From positions 1 through 28,653 of the forward strand of contig CAMEGD010000003.1 in assembly GCA_945916025.1 (NCBI GenBank): 28,653 nt of DNA, given 5' to 3'. Made by a program: the position numbers and the translations under genes. Shown in pieces: positions 1 to 6,964 of this stretch (position 1 is the stretch's first letter; each line of letters begins with the position of its first letter). The notes beneath the pieces were generated by a model, which was not told the DNA's origin, did no database searches, and was given only the letters and a program-made list of their open reading frames with translations. The stretch comes from an uncultured Clostridia bacterium. Its GTDB lineage: Bacteria; Bacillota; Clostridia; Tissierellales; Peptoniphilaceae.

Positions 1-223
1 GGGTGTTAATGTGGATTCCACCTATGTATACATCCCCGGTAGTGGGTTTGTCTAAGCCTGCCATCATATTTAAAAGGGTGGACTTTCCAGAACCTGATGT
101 ACCTAAAAGACAGACTGTTTCATTCTTGTAGATATTTAGGTTTATTCCATTAAGGGCATAGACCTTTTCTTTTCCCATTCTAAAAACTTTTTTTACATTT
201 TTAACTTCAATAAAAGGCTTCAT
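1..223 (-). CDS. ABC transporter ATP-binding protein (N-terminal part only)
   Basis: Only the first 74 codons lie in the window and the rest runs off the left edge. The protein starts MKPFIEVKNV and carries a clear Walker A box, GTSGSGKST, at about residues 44-52. This is followed by LLNMMAGLDKPTTGDVYI, typical of the LolD/MacB/BceA-type ATPases that power export or antimicrobial-peptide resistance transporters. The ATG at 221-223 has a GGAGG five bases upstream. It runs away from the gene train that begins at 361, and a terminator separates the two, so it is a separate unit. The subfamily is a guess from the first 74 residues, and the partner permease is not visible. Confidence 0.85.
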   Translation of the reverse strand, partial: MKPFIEVKNVKKVFRMGKEKVYALNGINLNIYKNETVCLLGTSGSGKSTLLNMMAGLDKPTTGDVYIGGIHINT

Positions 224-239
224 ACCTACCTCCAAAAAC

Positions 240-293
240 ATTATATATAATCTCCTTAGGGAATTAGTTACAATATTTACAGAATTTTGTAAC
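240..293 (-). promoter_or_regulatory. Promoter and dyad operator of the ABC transporter gene
   Basis: Reading the minus strand, an AT-rich -10-like TATAAT (240-245) lies just upstream of the ABC ATPase start. Upstream of it is a dyad: TTACA and TGTAA separated by six bases (277-292), inside a wider GTTACAA/TTGTAAC pair (267-293). TnACA/TGTAA dyads are typical of response regulators that control BceAB-type resistance transporters, although there the usual spacer is four. The -35 spacing is poor (19-22), which would suit activator dependence. Assignment is inference. Confidence 0.4.
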
Positions 294-319
294 CATTTTA
301 AAAATTCTTTTAATTTGAT

Positions 320-352
320 AAAAATACTACCAGAAGACTTATCTCCTGGTAG
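320..352 (-). terminator. Terminator of the salvage gene train
   Basis: On the minus strand, CTACCAGGAGA and TCTTCTGGTAG pair (one G-T) around a four-base loop, followed by a T-rich run. It lies about 10 bases after the stop codon of the alcohol dehydrogenase, so it closes the leftward eight-gene train and insulates the ABC transporter gene. Confidence 0.85.
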
Positions 353-360
353 GTGAAAAT

Positions 361-1539
361 TTATATTCTGTTCTTTGTTGCAATTTGGTAGATTTCCTTT
401 AGGTCTTCTTTTTTTAGCCCAAAAAATCCCTTAGTTATTCCATCTCCAAGATGGTTCATCTCTACTAGGTCATCTATTTGGTCTTCTCTTATACCTAAGT
501 CTCTAAAATTAATAGGCATTCCAATACTTAAGAGGAAGTTTTCAAAGGCTTCGATTCCTTTTAGTGCTGTTAATTTTGGGTTGTCAAAATCCATTTCTAT
601 TCCAAAGACCCTAGTTGCAAATTGACAAAATCTCATAAGGCCATGTCTTTCTACTACAAATCTCATCCAAGCCGGAAACATTACTGCTATTCCAGCCCCA
701 TGGGCTACCTTGTACTTTGCTGATAGGACGTGTTCAAGGTGGTGAGTATTCCAATCTTGTTCTCTTCCTACTCCTAGGATGTCGTTGTGGGACATCATTC
801 CAGCCCACATTATGTTAGACCTAGCTCCATAGTCCTTTGGATTTTTTATTACTTTTGGTCCTTCATAAACTAGGGTAGTCATAATTCCTTCTAGCATCCT
901 ATCTGTTAGACTAACATTTTCTGTATTGGTAAAGTACCTTTCTAGGCAGTGGGAGAAAATGTCTGTAATTCCACAGGCTGTTTGGAAAGGTGGAAGGTTT
1001 ATGGTCAACTCTGGGTTCATTATTGCAAATTTTGGTCTAATTAGGTTTGTTTCTGCTGCTTGCTTGTCAAGGGTTTCTTCCTTGGTAATTATTGCATTTG
1101 GTGATCCTTCGCTACCTGATGCTGCTATTGTTACTACTACTCCAATTGGTAGGGCATCTTGTGGGTTTTTTCCTGAGAAAAAGTCCCAAAAGTCACCTTG
1201 GTACTTAACTCCCATGGCTATTGCCTTGGCTGTATCCATGGCAGATCCTCCACCTAAGGCTAGGATAAAGTCAATGTCTTCTGACCTTGCTTGGTCTATA
1301 CCTTCGTAGACTATTCCACTTGTTGGGTTTTCTACTACCTTGCCAAAGTCAACGTAGTCTAAGGCTTCTGATTGTAAGGCTGAAACCACCTTGTCATAAA
1401 GGCCAATTCTCTTTACAAAGTTTGAATATACAAGGAGGATCTTGGTCCCTCCAAAGGTTTTTATATACTTGCCAACTTCTTCTTCCCTATTTTTTCCATA
1501 AACAAAATAAGTTGGACTAAAATAATCAAATGAATTCAT
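361..1539 (-). CDS. Iron-containing alcohol dehydrogenase (BDH/YqhD type)
   Basis: A 392-residue group III alcohol dehydrogenase, full length for the family. The nucleotide-binding GGGS is at residues 96-99 (GGGSAMDTAK). The metal ligands expected in YqhD/BdhA proteins are present: D193 and H197 (ITDIFSH), H266 in the HHLEH segment, and H280 (VAHGAG). These enzymes reduce short aldehydes to alcohols with NAD(P)H. It is the last gene of the leftward train, one base after the aldolase stop codon, with AAGGGAG as ribosome site. Its position suggests it reduces the aldehyde released by the aldolase (acetaldehyde from a 5-deoxypentulose phosphate or methylthioacetaldehyde from methylthioribulose phosphate). 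That substrate is inferred from context, not seen in the sequence. Confidence 0.93.
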   Translation of the reverse strand: MNSFDYFSPTYFVYGKNREEEVGKYIKTFGGTKILLVYSNFVKRIGLYDKVVSALQSEALDYVDFGKVVENPTSGIVYEGIDQARSEDIDFILALGGGSAMDTAKAIAMGVKYQGDFWDFFSGKNPQDALPIGVVVTIAASGSEGSPNAIITKEETLDKQAAETNLIRPKFAIMNPELTINLPPFQTACGITDIFSHCLERYFTNTENVSLTDRMLEGIMTTLVYEGPKVIKNPKDYGARSNIMWAGMMSHNDILGVGREQDWNTHHLEHVLSAKYKVAHGAGIAVMFPAWMRFVVERHGLMRFCQFATRVFGIEMDFDNPKLTALKGIEAFENFLLSIGMPINFRDLGIREDQIDDLVEMNHLGDGITKGFFGLKKEDLKEIYQIATKNRI

Positions 1540-1540
1540 A

Positions 1541-2200
1541 TTATTTAAGCTCCCTTTTTACTTGGCCATAGGTCTTAAAACCTTCTAAAACTTCATCCAT
1601 TTCCTCATCACTTAGGACATAAGGTTTTCCAACACTCATAGCTCTCACTTGGACTTCTGCTACATACTCCATGCCCTTTGCAAGGCCGTAGGCACTTTCT
1701 AGGCTCTTTCCACAGGTTACGATTCCGTGGTTTGCTAGTAAGACTGCATTGGAGTCCTTGCAGGTTTCTACTGCTGTTATTGCTAGTTCTTCTGTTCCAT
1801 ACCTTCTGTAAGGGGCACATGGAACTTCCTTTGCATTTGCATCTGCTACTACATAGTGGACTGCTTGGATAGGCATCCTTAAGGCTGCTAGAGTTGAGCA
1901 AAACATTGAGTGGGTGTGGACTACTCCCCTAATTTCTGGTTTGTTCTTGTAAAATAGGGTGTGAAGGTGCCACTCAGACGTAGGCTTTTTTTCACCATCT
2001 ACTATGTTTCCATCTAGGTCCATGACTACTATGTCTTCAGGTTTAATATCAAAGTAGCCAATACCTGATGGGGTTACTAGGACAAGTCCATCTTCTGGAA
2101 TGTAAATTGACAGGTTTCCACTTGTCCCAGAAGAAAGGCCTTCTGTACTCATTTTCTTTCCATATTCTATTATTTTATTTCTTTCTTCTATATACTTCAT
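1541..2200 (-). CDS. Class II aldolase, FucA-like (probable 5-substituted ribulose-1-phosphate aldolase)
   Basis: A 219-residue zinc-dependent class II aldolase, the usual length for L-fuculose-1-phosphate aldolase. Family residues are in place: phosphate-binding SGTSGN (24-29), catalytic E76 in TSEWHLH, zinc ligands H95 and H97 (VHTHS), and H158 in LLANHG. The family cleaves ketose-1-phosphates to dihydroxyacetone phosphate and an aldehyde. The related ribulose-5-phosphate epimerases share the fold, but sitting with MtnK, an MtnA-like isomerase and an alcohol dehydrogenase favours an Ald2/DrdA-like role on 5-methylthioribulose- or 5-deoxyribulose-1-phosphate. The start ATG has AAGGAG eight bases upstream and lies 17 bases after the kinase stop. 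The exact substrate cannot be read by eye. Confidence 0.9.
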   Translation of the reverse strand: MKYIEERNKIIEYGKKMSTEGLSSGTSGNLSIYIPEDGLVLVTPSGIGYFDIKPEDIVVMDLDGNIVDGEKKPTSEWHLHTLFYKNKPEIRGVVHTHSMFCSTLAALRMPIQAVHYVVADANAKEVPCAPYRRYGTEELAITAVETCKDSNAVLLANHGIVTCGKSLESAYGLAKGMEYVAEVQVRAMSVGKPYVLSDEEMDEVLEGFKTYGQVKRELK

Positions 2201-2217
2201 TTGAGATTCTCCTTATA

Positions 2218-3636
2218 TTAGTTGTGGTCATTCCATACTTTGTAGTAATTTTGGTAAAGGCTTATATCTTTAGGTTCATAAACTGTACTTTCTTTTTTCT
2301 TAGTATTTTTTATATTGAAATGTGAATTACATATAGATACTAGCCCCATGGAAGTTCCTGAAAAACATCCTTCTTCTAGGACTAGGTCTTTTTTTGAAAG
2401 GCTTGATATCATTTGGGACAGGGTCCTTGAGGTAAAACCACTACCATATCCGTAGATTTTTGGGTGAACTTTTCCAAGTTTTCCTTCCAGGTTATTAATT
2501 TCCTTCACTATACTAGAAGCTATGTCTCCTATAATGGCAAAGGCGAAGGTCTTTGGGTCAAGGTTTTCTGAAAATGGAGATTTAATATAAAATCCACCTT
2601 CTTTTCTAGACTCCTTTTTTGAAAAGTCTAGGGATGTTAGCCTTGCTACTACACTTACTTCTTCAATGGTATCAAAATAGTCTTCTAATTCTTCATAGGA
2701 TGTATTTTCTAAAAACTTTTCCTTGAAGTTCTTGTAGTTTAGGCCTGTTGCTCCAGGATTTACTTCTGTAATGTAGCCCTTAGCCCCTAGGCTAGAGTTT
2801 ATCCAAAGGACTTCTTCCTTATCTACAAAGGGGGCTTTGGATTTTGTTAGAATTGGACTGGTTGTACCTGATATTACCATTAGGCAGTCTTCTTCTAAGT
2901 CTCTACCTTGGATTGCCAGCTGGGTATCGGCTCCTCCAACTATAAATACTGAATTTTCAAGTTGGGGAAAGTCTTTTTTTATTTCTTCTTTAAGTTGGCC
3001 TAGGCTTTGTCCTGCCATATAGATTTTTGGAAATTCTAGGTCCTCTAGGGAATACTTAGCTTTTAGGTCCTGGCAAAAATCTTTTTTGTGAATGTCATAA
3101 AGCTGACTTTCACAAGCCTGACTTGGCTCAATGGCAATTTGTCCTGTCAGTATAAAGCCTGCCCACTCACTTAGACTGGTAAAGGTCTTGGTCCTTTTGT
3201 ATTCTTGGGGGTAGACTTTTTTGTAGCCTAATATCTTCATACTTGGAAAGTCTTCTGTTACCCACTTTCCTGTTTTTTGGTAAATGTCTTCGGGATCTTT
3301 TATAAGGTTTAGGTAGTCCTTACCCCTATTGTCTATATTTGGTAGGCCAATAAAGTCCTTGTCCTCCTTGTCTATTAGTACTATAGACTGTCTGGCACCT
3401 GCTGAAGTAATTCCATCTATACTAATATTTGGATAGGAAGCTAGGATTTTTCTAAAGCCTTGAAAGATTTTATCTTTTATTTCCTCTGGCTCAAAGAAAA
3501 GGCCATCTTGGTAGTTGTTATCTTTGTAGTAGATATTTTTAAAGGAATAAGTTTCTAGGCTTTGTCCTTGGCTAGTATATAAGGTAATTTTTGTTGAACC
3601 TGTTCCTATGTCAATAGTAATATAGTGTCTAAGCAA
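2218..3636 (-). CDS. FGGY-family carbohydrate kinase, unknown substrate
   Basis: A 472-residue sugar kinase of the FGGY (ribulokinase/xylulokinase/LsrK) superfamily. The N-terminal phosphate loop DIGTGSTK is at 9-16, the probable catalytic base is D237 in VGGADTQ, the adenosine/phosphate motif SGTTSPI lies near 256-262, and a C-terminal GYGSGFTSRTL segment completes the second half of the fold. The GGADTQ and SGTT pattern recalls autoinducer-2 kinase LsrK more than xylulokinase, but this is a weak impression. Translation appears to start at a TTG with GGAGGT eight bases upstream, and that GGAGGT lies inside the end of the preceding dehydrogenase gene, so the two are probably translationally coupled. 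A second kinase is unexpected beside MtnK. It may phosphorylate another sugar or a breakdown product. Confidence 0.85.
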   Translation of the reverse strand: MLRHYITIDIGTGSTKITLYTSQGQSLETYSFKNIYYKDNNYQDGLFFEPEEIKDKIFQGFRKILASYPNISIDGITSAGARQSIVLIDKEDKDFIGLPNIDNRGKDYLNLIKDPEDIYQKTGKWVTEDFPSMKILGYKKVYPQEYKRTKTFTSLSEWAGFILTGQIAIEPSQACESQLYDIHKKDFCQDLKAKYSLEDLEFPKIYMAGQSLGQLKEEIKKDFPQLENSVFIVGGADTQLAIQGRDLEEDCLMVISGTTSPILTKSKAPFVDKEEVLWINSSLGAKGYITEVNPGATGLNYKNFKEKFLENTSYEELEDYFDTIEEVSVVARLTSLDFSKKESRKEGGFYIKSPFSENLDPKTFAFAIIGDIASSIVKEINNLEGKLGKVHPKIYGYGSGFTSRTLSQMISSLSKKDLVLEEGCFSGTSMGLVSICNSHFNIKNTKKKESTVYEPKDISLYQNYYKVWNDHN

Positions 3637-3637
3637 G

Positions 3638-4618
3638 TTAGATTACCTCCTTGTTAAAGACAATTCTATTTAAGTCTTCTCCTTCTAGCCATTTTTTCAA
3701 TCTGTCATTTAGTATTTCTGATTGGTGGTCTACTACTTCAAAGGTTGCTCCTGCTATATGGGGAGTTAAGACTACATTTTTGTACTTTAGTATTCTAAGT
3801 TCTTCTTCCTTTGGTGGTTCCTTGTCTAAGACATCTGTTAGGAAGCCACCGATTTTTTCTTCTGATAGTATTTTTTCTAGGTCCTTTGTGTTTACTACTT
3901 CTGACCTAGATGTATTTATTAATACTGAGTCTTTTTTCATTAAAGATAGTAAGGACATGTCGATCATTTCCCTAGTTTCCTCAGTTACTGGTAAATGTAA
4001 GCTGACTATATCTGACTCTGAAAAGATTTCTTCTAGGGTCTTCTTTTGGTAACCTTCAATAATGTCTACGTAAGGATCATAGTAGGACACATGAGCTCCA
4101 AAGGCATCAAATAGTTTTGCTACCTTTCTTCCTACAGCTCCTAGGGCTACAAGGCCAACTTTTTTCCCGTAGATTTCATTACCCCTCCATAGAAAATATG
4201 GGGTTGTTCCCTCTTTCCACTCCTTGTCTTGGACCCATTTTATTGAGTCTCCAAGGTTTCGGTAGTAGTATAGAAGTATTCCTATTAGGTATTCTGCCAC
4301 TCCTTGAGCATTTCTAGCTGGGGTACATAGGACTGGTACCTTGTTTTCTGTACAAGCTTTTACATCTATATTTGCTGGGTTTGCCCTACAGTCACCAATC
4401 ACTTTTAGGTCCTTGTAGTTTTCTAATACCTTTTGGGTAACCCTGTCTAATTCTGTAATTAATATATCTGGTTTTATTTCTTGAAGTTTTTCTAGTAGCT
4501 CATCTTCATAGTATCTTTCCCCTCTATCAGTCCAAGGTTCATAAACTACTTCTTCAAATAAATTTTCTAATTCTTCTAAGGCTTTTTTAGAATATGGAGC
4601 CCTAACATATACTTTCAT
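3638..4618 (-). CDS. D-isomer-specific 2-hydroxyacid dehydrogenase family protein
   Basis: A 326-residue NAD-dependent dehydrogenase of the phosphoglycerate/glycerate dehydrogenase family. The catalytic triad is visible: R238 (NTSRSEVV), E267 (LDKEPP) and H287 (LTPHIAGAT). The nucleotide loop is GLVALGAVG (155-163), with D181 ending the second strand as the usual NAD selector. There is no ACT or other regulatory domain, and no neighbouring serine-pathway gene, so a role as biosynthetic SerA is unlikely. The ATG has AGAGGTG upstream. The gene lies nine bases after the MtnA-like gene and one base before the FGGY kinase. It may oxidise or reduce a hydroxyacid derived from the salvage substrate. 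The substrate is unknown. Confidence 0.88.
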   Translation of the reverse strand: MKVYVRAPYSKKALEELENLFEEVVYEPWTDRGERYYEDELLEKLQEIKPDILITELDRVTQKVLENYKDLKVIGDCRANPANIDVKACTENKVPVLCTPARNAQGVAEYLIGILLYYYRNLGDSIKWVQDKEWKEGTTPYFLWRGNEIYGKKVGLVALGAVGRKVAKLFDAFGAHVSYYDPYVDIIEGYQKKTLEEIFSESDIVSLHLPVTEETREMIDMSLLSLMKKDSVLINTSRSEVVNTKDLEKILSEEKIGGFLTDVLDKEPPKEEELRILKYKNVVLTPHIAGATFEVVDHQSEILNDRLKKWLEGEDLNRIVFNKEVI

Positions 4619-4627
4619 ATTTCACCT

Positions 4628-5680
4628 CTAATAAAATTCACTTTCTTCTTCTTCAAAGTATTCCTTCATTTTTTCAGGCTCATATATTCCCTTGTCTGTA
4701 ACAACCTTTCCTACTAACTTAGATGGAGTCTTGTCAAAGGATGGGTAGTAGCCCTTTACGCCTACTTGGGTTTGCTTTTGGCCGCCAAGTTTTAGGGCTT
4801 CTTCTGGGTCTCTCATTTCCACTTTTACATCATCTAGGGTCTTTTTTCCCTTGTCTGGAATTCCTGTAACGTAATATGGAAGGCCATAAATGTTAGCCAG
4901 CTGGGCTATTTGTAGGGTTCCAACCTTGTTTGTTACTGATCCGTCTTCTGTTATTGTATCTGCTGCTGAGGTAAATACGTCTACCATCCCCTTGCTAAAT
5001 ACATCTGCCACCATATTGTCTGTGATTACTGTAGTGTCAAAACCTTCTTCTGCAAAACATGAGGCAGTAAGCCTTGCTCCTTGTTGAAAGGGCCTAGTTT
5101 CTGCACATATTACCTTAAAGTTCTTGCCTTCTCTTTTCGATGCCCTTATTAGGGTTCCAATTATTGTTTCTCCATAACATTGGGTAAGGACTGTTCCATT
5201 TTCTGGAATTAGTTCTAGTAGGTTGTCTCCCACCTTTTGCATTGTTTCGTACCTTCTGTTTAGGGATTTGATTGTGTCTTCTATTATTAAGGGTATTGGA
5301 TCTTCCTCATTTTCTAGGGCTTCTTTAAAGATATTTAAGGCTCTATTTGATACTTTCCCATACCTTGCTGATGTAGTAACCCTAGAGTGTTTAAAGTCAT
5401 AGGCAGCTTGTTCTAAATACTTAATTCTTTCTTCTTTATCTAAGTCTTTAGATTCAAAGGCTGCCAAGGCCATTCCCATGCCTATTGCAGTATAAGGGCC
5501 GGCACTTTGGGTAACTAGGTTCTTTATGGCATTTACTACTTCCTTATAAGACTTGCAAATCACAAATCTTTTTTCCCTTGGATATACCCTTCTATCTAAA
5601 ATTTTTACTTGTCCATCTTCATACCAGGCAACATTTTCATACCTTAGCAAAAATGGCATATCGTAGTCTTGTCTATTCAC
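4628..5680 (-). CDS. mtnA: MtnA-like aldose-1-phosphate isomerase (divergent)
   Basis: A 350-residue protein of the eIF2B/MtnA isomerase family, which converts 5-methylthioribose-1-phosphate to the ribulose-1-phosphate form. The catalytic pair seems present: C168 in TVLTQCYGE and D241 in TSAADTITEDGSVTNKVGT, followed by the family's PYYV segment. Two signatures deviate from typical MtnA: the usual RGAPAIG loop reads QSAGPYTAIG, and the usual HCNAG/GADRI motifs read QCYGE/AADTI. Substrate range may therefore differ (for example 5-deoxyribose-1-phosphate or another pentose-1-phosphate). The start is a GTG, with GGGTG seven bases upstream, just after the mtnK stop codon (gap 11). Its pairing with MtnK is the strongest hint of function. 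Confidence 0.85.
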   Translation of the reverse strand: MNRQDYDMPFLLRYENVAWYEDGQVKILDRRVYPREKRFVICKSYKEVVNAIKNLVTQSAGPYTAIGMGMALAAFESKDLDKEERIKYLEQAAYDFKHSRVTTSARYGKVSNRALNIFKEALENEEDPIPLIIEDTIKSLNRRYETMQKVGDNLLELIPENGTVLTQCYGETIIGTLIRASKREGKNFKVICAETRPFQQGARLTASCFAEEGFDTTVITDNMVADVFSKGMVDVFTSAADTITEDGSVTNKVGTLQIAQLANIYGLPYYVTGIPDKGKKTLDDVKVEMRDPEEALKLGGQKQTQVGVKGYYPSFDKTPSKLVGKVVTDKGIYEPEKMKEYFEEEESEFY

Positions 5681-5691
5681 CTTTTGTCACC

Positions 5692-6873
5692 CTATTCTTT
5701 TTCTATTAGTTTTGTAATATCTTTTCCCTCTTTAAAGTCTGACCTATTTAAAATAATTTCCTTTCCTAGTAATACTAGGCTCTTATCTAGATTGAGCCTC
5801 TTGTCTAGGTCCTTAATTAGGTCTACTTCCTTTACCTTAGAGTCTCCCACTGTCCTTCTAATTATTTCTGTTCCACAATATCCAAAGGAGTCTTCTATTA
5901 GGTCTTTAAGGTAAAAGTCCTTGAATTTTTTGTTTTTAAAGAATTCAAAGGTAATATTATCATCAAAGGATTTTTTTAGTTTTTTAATAGTCAGGTCTAT
6001 TGTTTTTATTATAATATCCTTCGATTTTTCTATTAGCTTTTGGTCACTTCCTATGGCCATGTGGTAGTAAAGTGGAAACACTAGGTTGCCCCAAACATTT
6101 CCAATGTCATAGCCTAAAGGTCCATAGAAGGAAAATTCTGGGTCTATAACCTTTATTCCTTTTTCATTTATAAAGATGGATCCTGAGTGTAGGTCTCCAT
6201 GGATAAGGCCTTGGGAGTAGTTTTGGAACTTGTCCTTTAGCTTTAAAACTTCAAAGTGCAAGTCTTCATCTTCATAAAGGCTATTTTTTACAAAGTCTTC
6301 TAGGCCTTTTGTTATTATATTTCTGTTTTTGTAGTCAAAGTAAGGCTCTGTCAAAACCAAGTCCTCTGTAATGTCACATAGGTCTGGATTTGTAAACCTC
6401 TTTAGTCTTTCCTTTTTTTCCTTCCTGTCAATGACTAAGTCTGTAGTTGGGATTAGGGTCTTTTCTAGGAAGGTGGAAATACTTTCTGGAAGGTGGTCAT
6501 AAATCCTACCTTCTATTAGTTCAGTCCTTAGGTTTTTGTATGTTGAAATGTCTTCCATTATTATTAGGAATTTTTCTTCATCATAGTGGTAAACTTCAGG
6601 TACAAGTCCTGGAGCAAGGTGATTTTCAATTTTTAGAACTTCTTGTTCAATCTTGCTCCTGTTTGTATCTAAGGGCCTTTGGGAGGACCTTAGGAGGCTG
6701 TCAGCCTGTTTAATAACTAGGGACTTTCCAGAAGAATCCTTTATTCTAAAAACATAGTTTATATTTCCATCTCCTATTTCTTCACAAACTAGGTCCTTGT
6801 CTTTTTCAAAAAAGTCAAAGTTTTCTTTTATATAAGTTAGGATTTGATCTTTTGTCATTAAGTTAGATTTCAT
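5692..6873 (-). CDS. mtnK: S-methyl-5-thioribose kinase
   Basis: A 393-residue aminoglycoside-phosphotransferase-fold kinase, matching MtnK length. The diagnostic catalytic block HGDLHSGSIF is at 225-234 and the metal-binding DPEFSFYGPLGYDIG at 244-258. The latter is characteristic of MtnK rather than generic APH kinases. The glycine-rich EIGDGNINYVFRI (32-44) binds ATP. MtnK phosphorylates 5-methylthioribose (and, in some bacteria, 5-deoxyribose) at carbon 1 in the cytoplasm. It is preceded by a 91-base gap containing a strong hairpin and followed 11 bases later by the MtnA-like gene. It is the best-supported functional call in this train. Confidence 0.92.
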   Translation of the reverse strand: MKSNLMTKDQILTYIKENFDFFEKDKDLVCEEIGDGNINYVFRIKDSSGKSLVIKQADSLLRSSQRPLDTNRSKIEQEVLKIENHLAPGLVPEVYHYDEEKFLIIMEDISTYKNLRTELIEGRIYDHLPESISTFLEKTLIPTTDLVIDRKEKKERLKRFTNPDLCDITEDLVLTEPYFDYKNRNIITKGLEDFVKNSLYEDEDLHFEVLKLKDKFQNYSQGLIHGDLHSGSIFINEKGIKVIDPEFSFYGPLGYDIGNVWGNLVFPLYYHMAIGSDQKLIEKSKDIIIKTIDLTIKKLKKSFDDNITFEFFKNKKFKDFYLKDLIEDSFGYCGTEIIRRTVGDSKVKEVDLIKDLDKRLNLDKSLVLLGKEIILNRSDFKEGKDITKLIEKE

Positions 6874-6898
6874 TTTTCTCCCTCTTTTTCTTCCAATT

Positions 6899-6926
6899 AA
6901 TATAGGGCTAAAGCTAGCCCTATATT
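6899..6926 (-). other. Perfect 12-bp intercistronic hairpin upstream of mtnK
   Basis: AATATAGGGCTA and its exact complement TAGCCCTATATT are separated by four bases. It lies between the NhaC-family gene and mtnK in the transcript. It is not followed by a T run on the minus strand (the next bases are AATTGGAAG), so it is not a standard terminator. A processing or stability element that sets a different level for transporter and enzymes is possible. Confidence 0.75.
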
Positions 6927-6964
6927 TACTTTTTCCTATATATATTACTATTTCTTAGTAAATT

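Noticed and set aside
3638..4618. Phosphoglycerate dehydrogenase (SerA) for serine synthesis
   Set aside because: No ACT domain, no serine genes nearby, and tight packing in a sugar-salvage train argue for another substrate.
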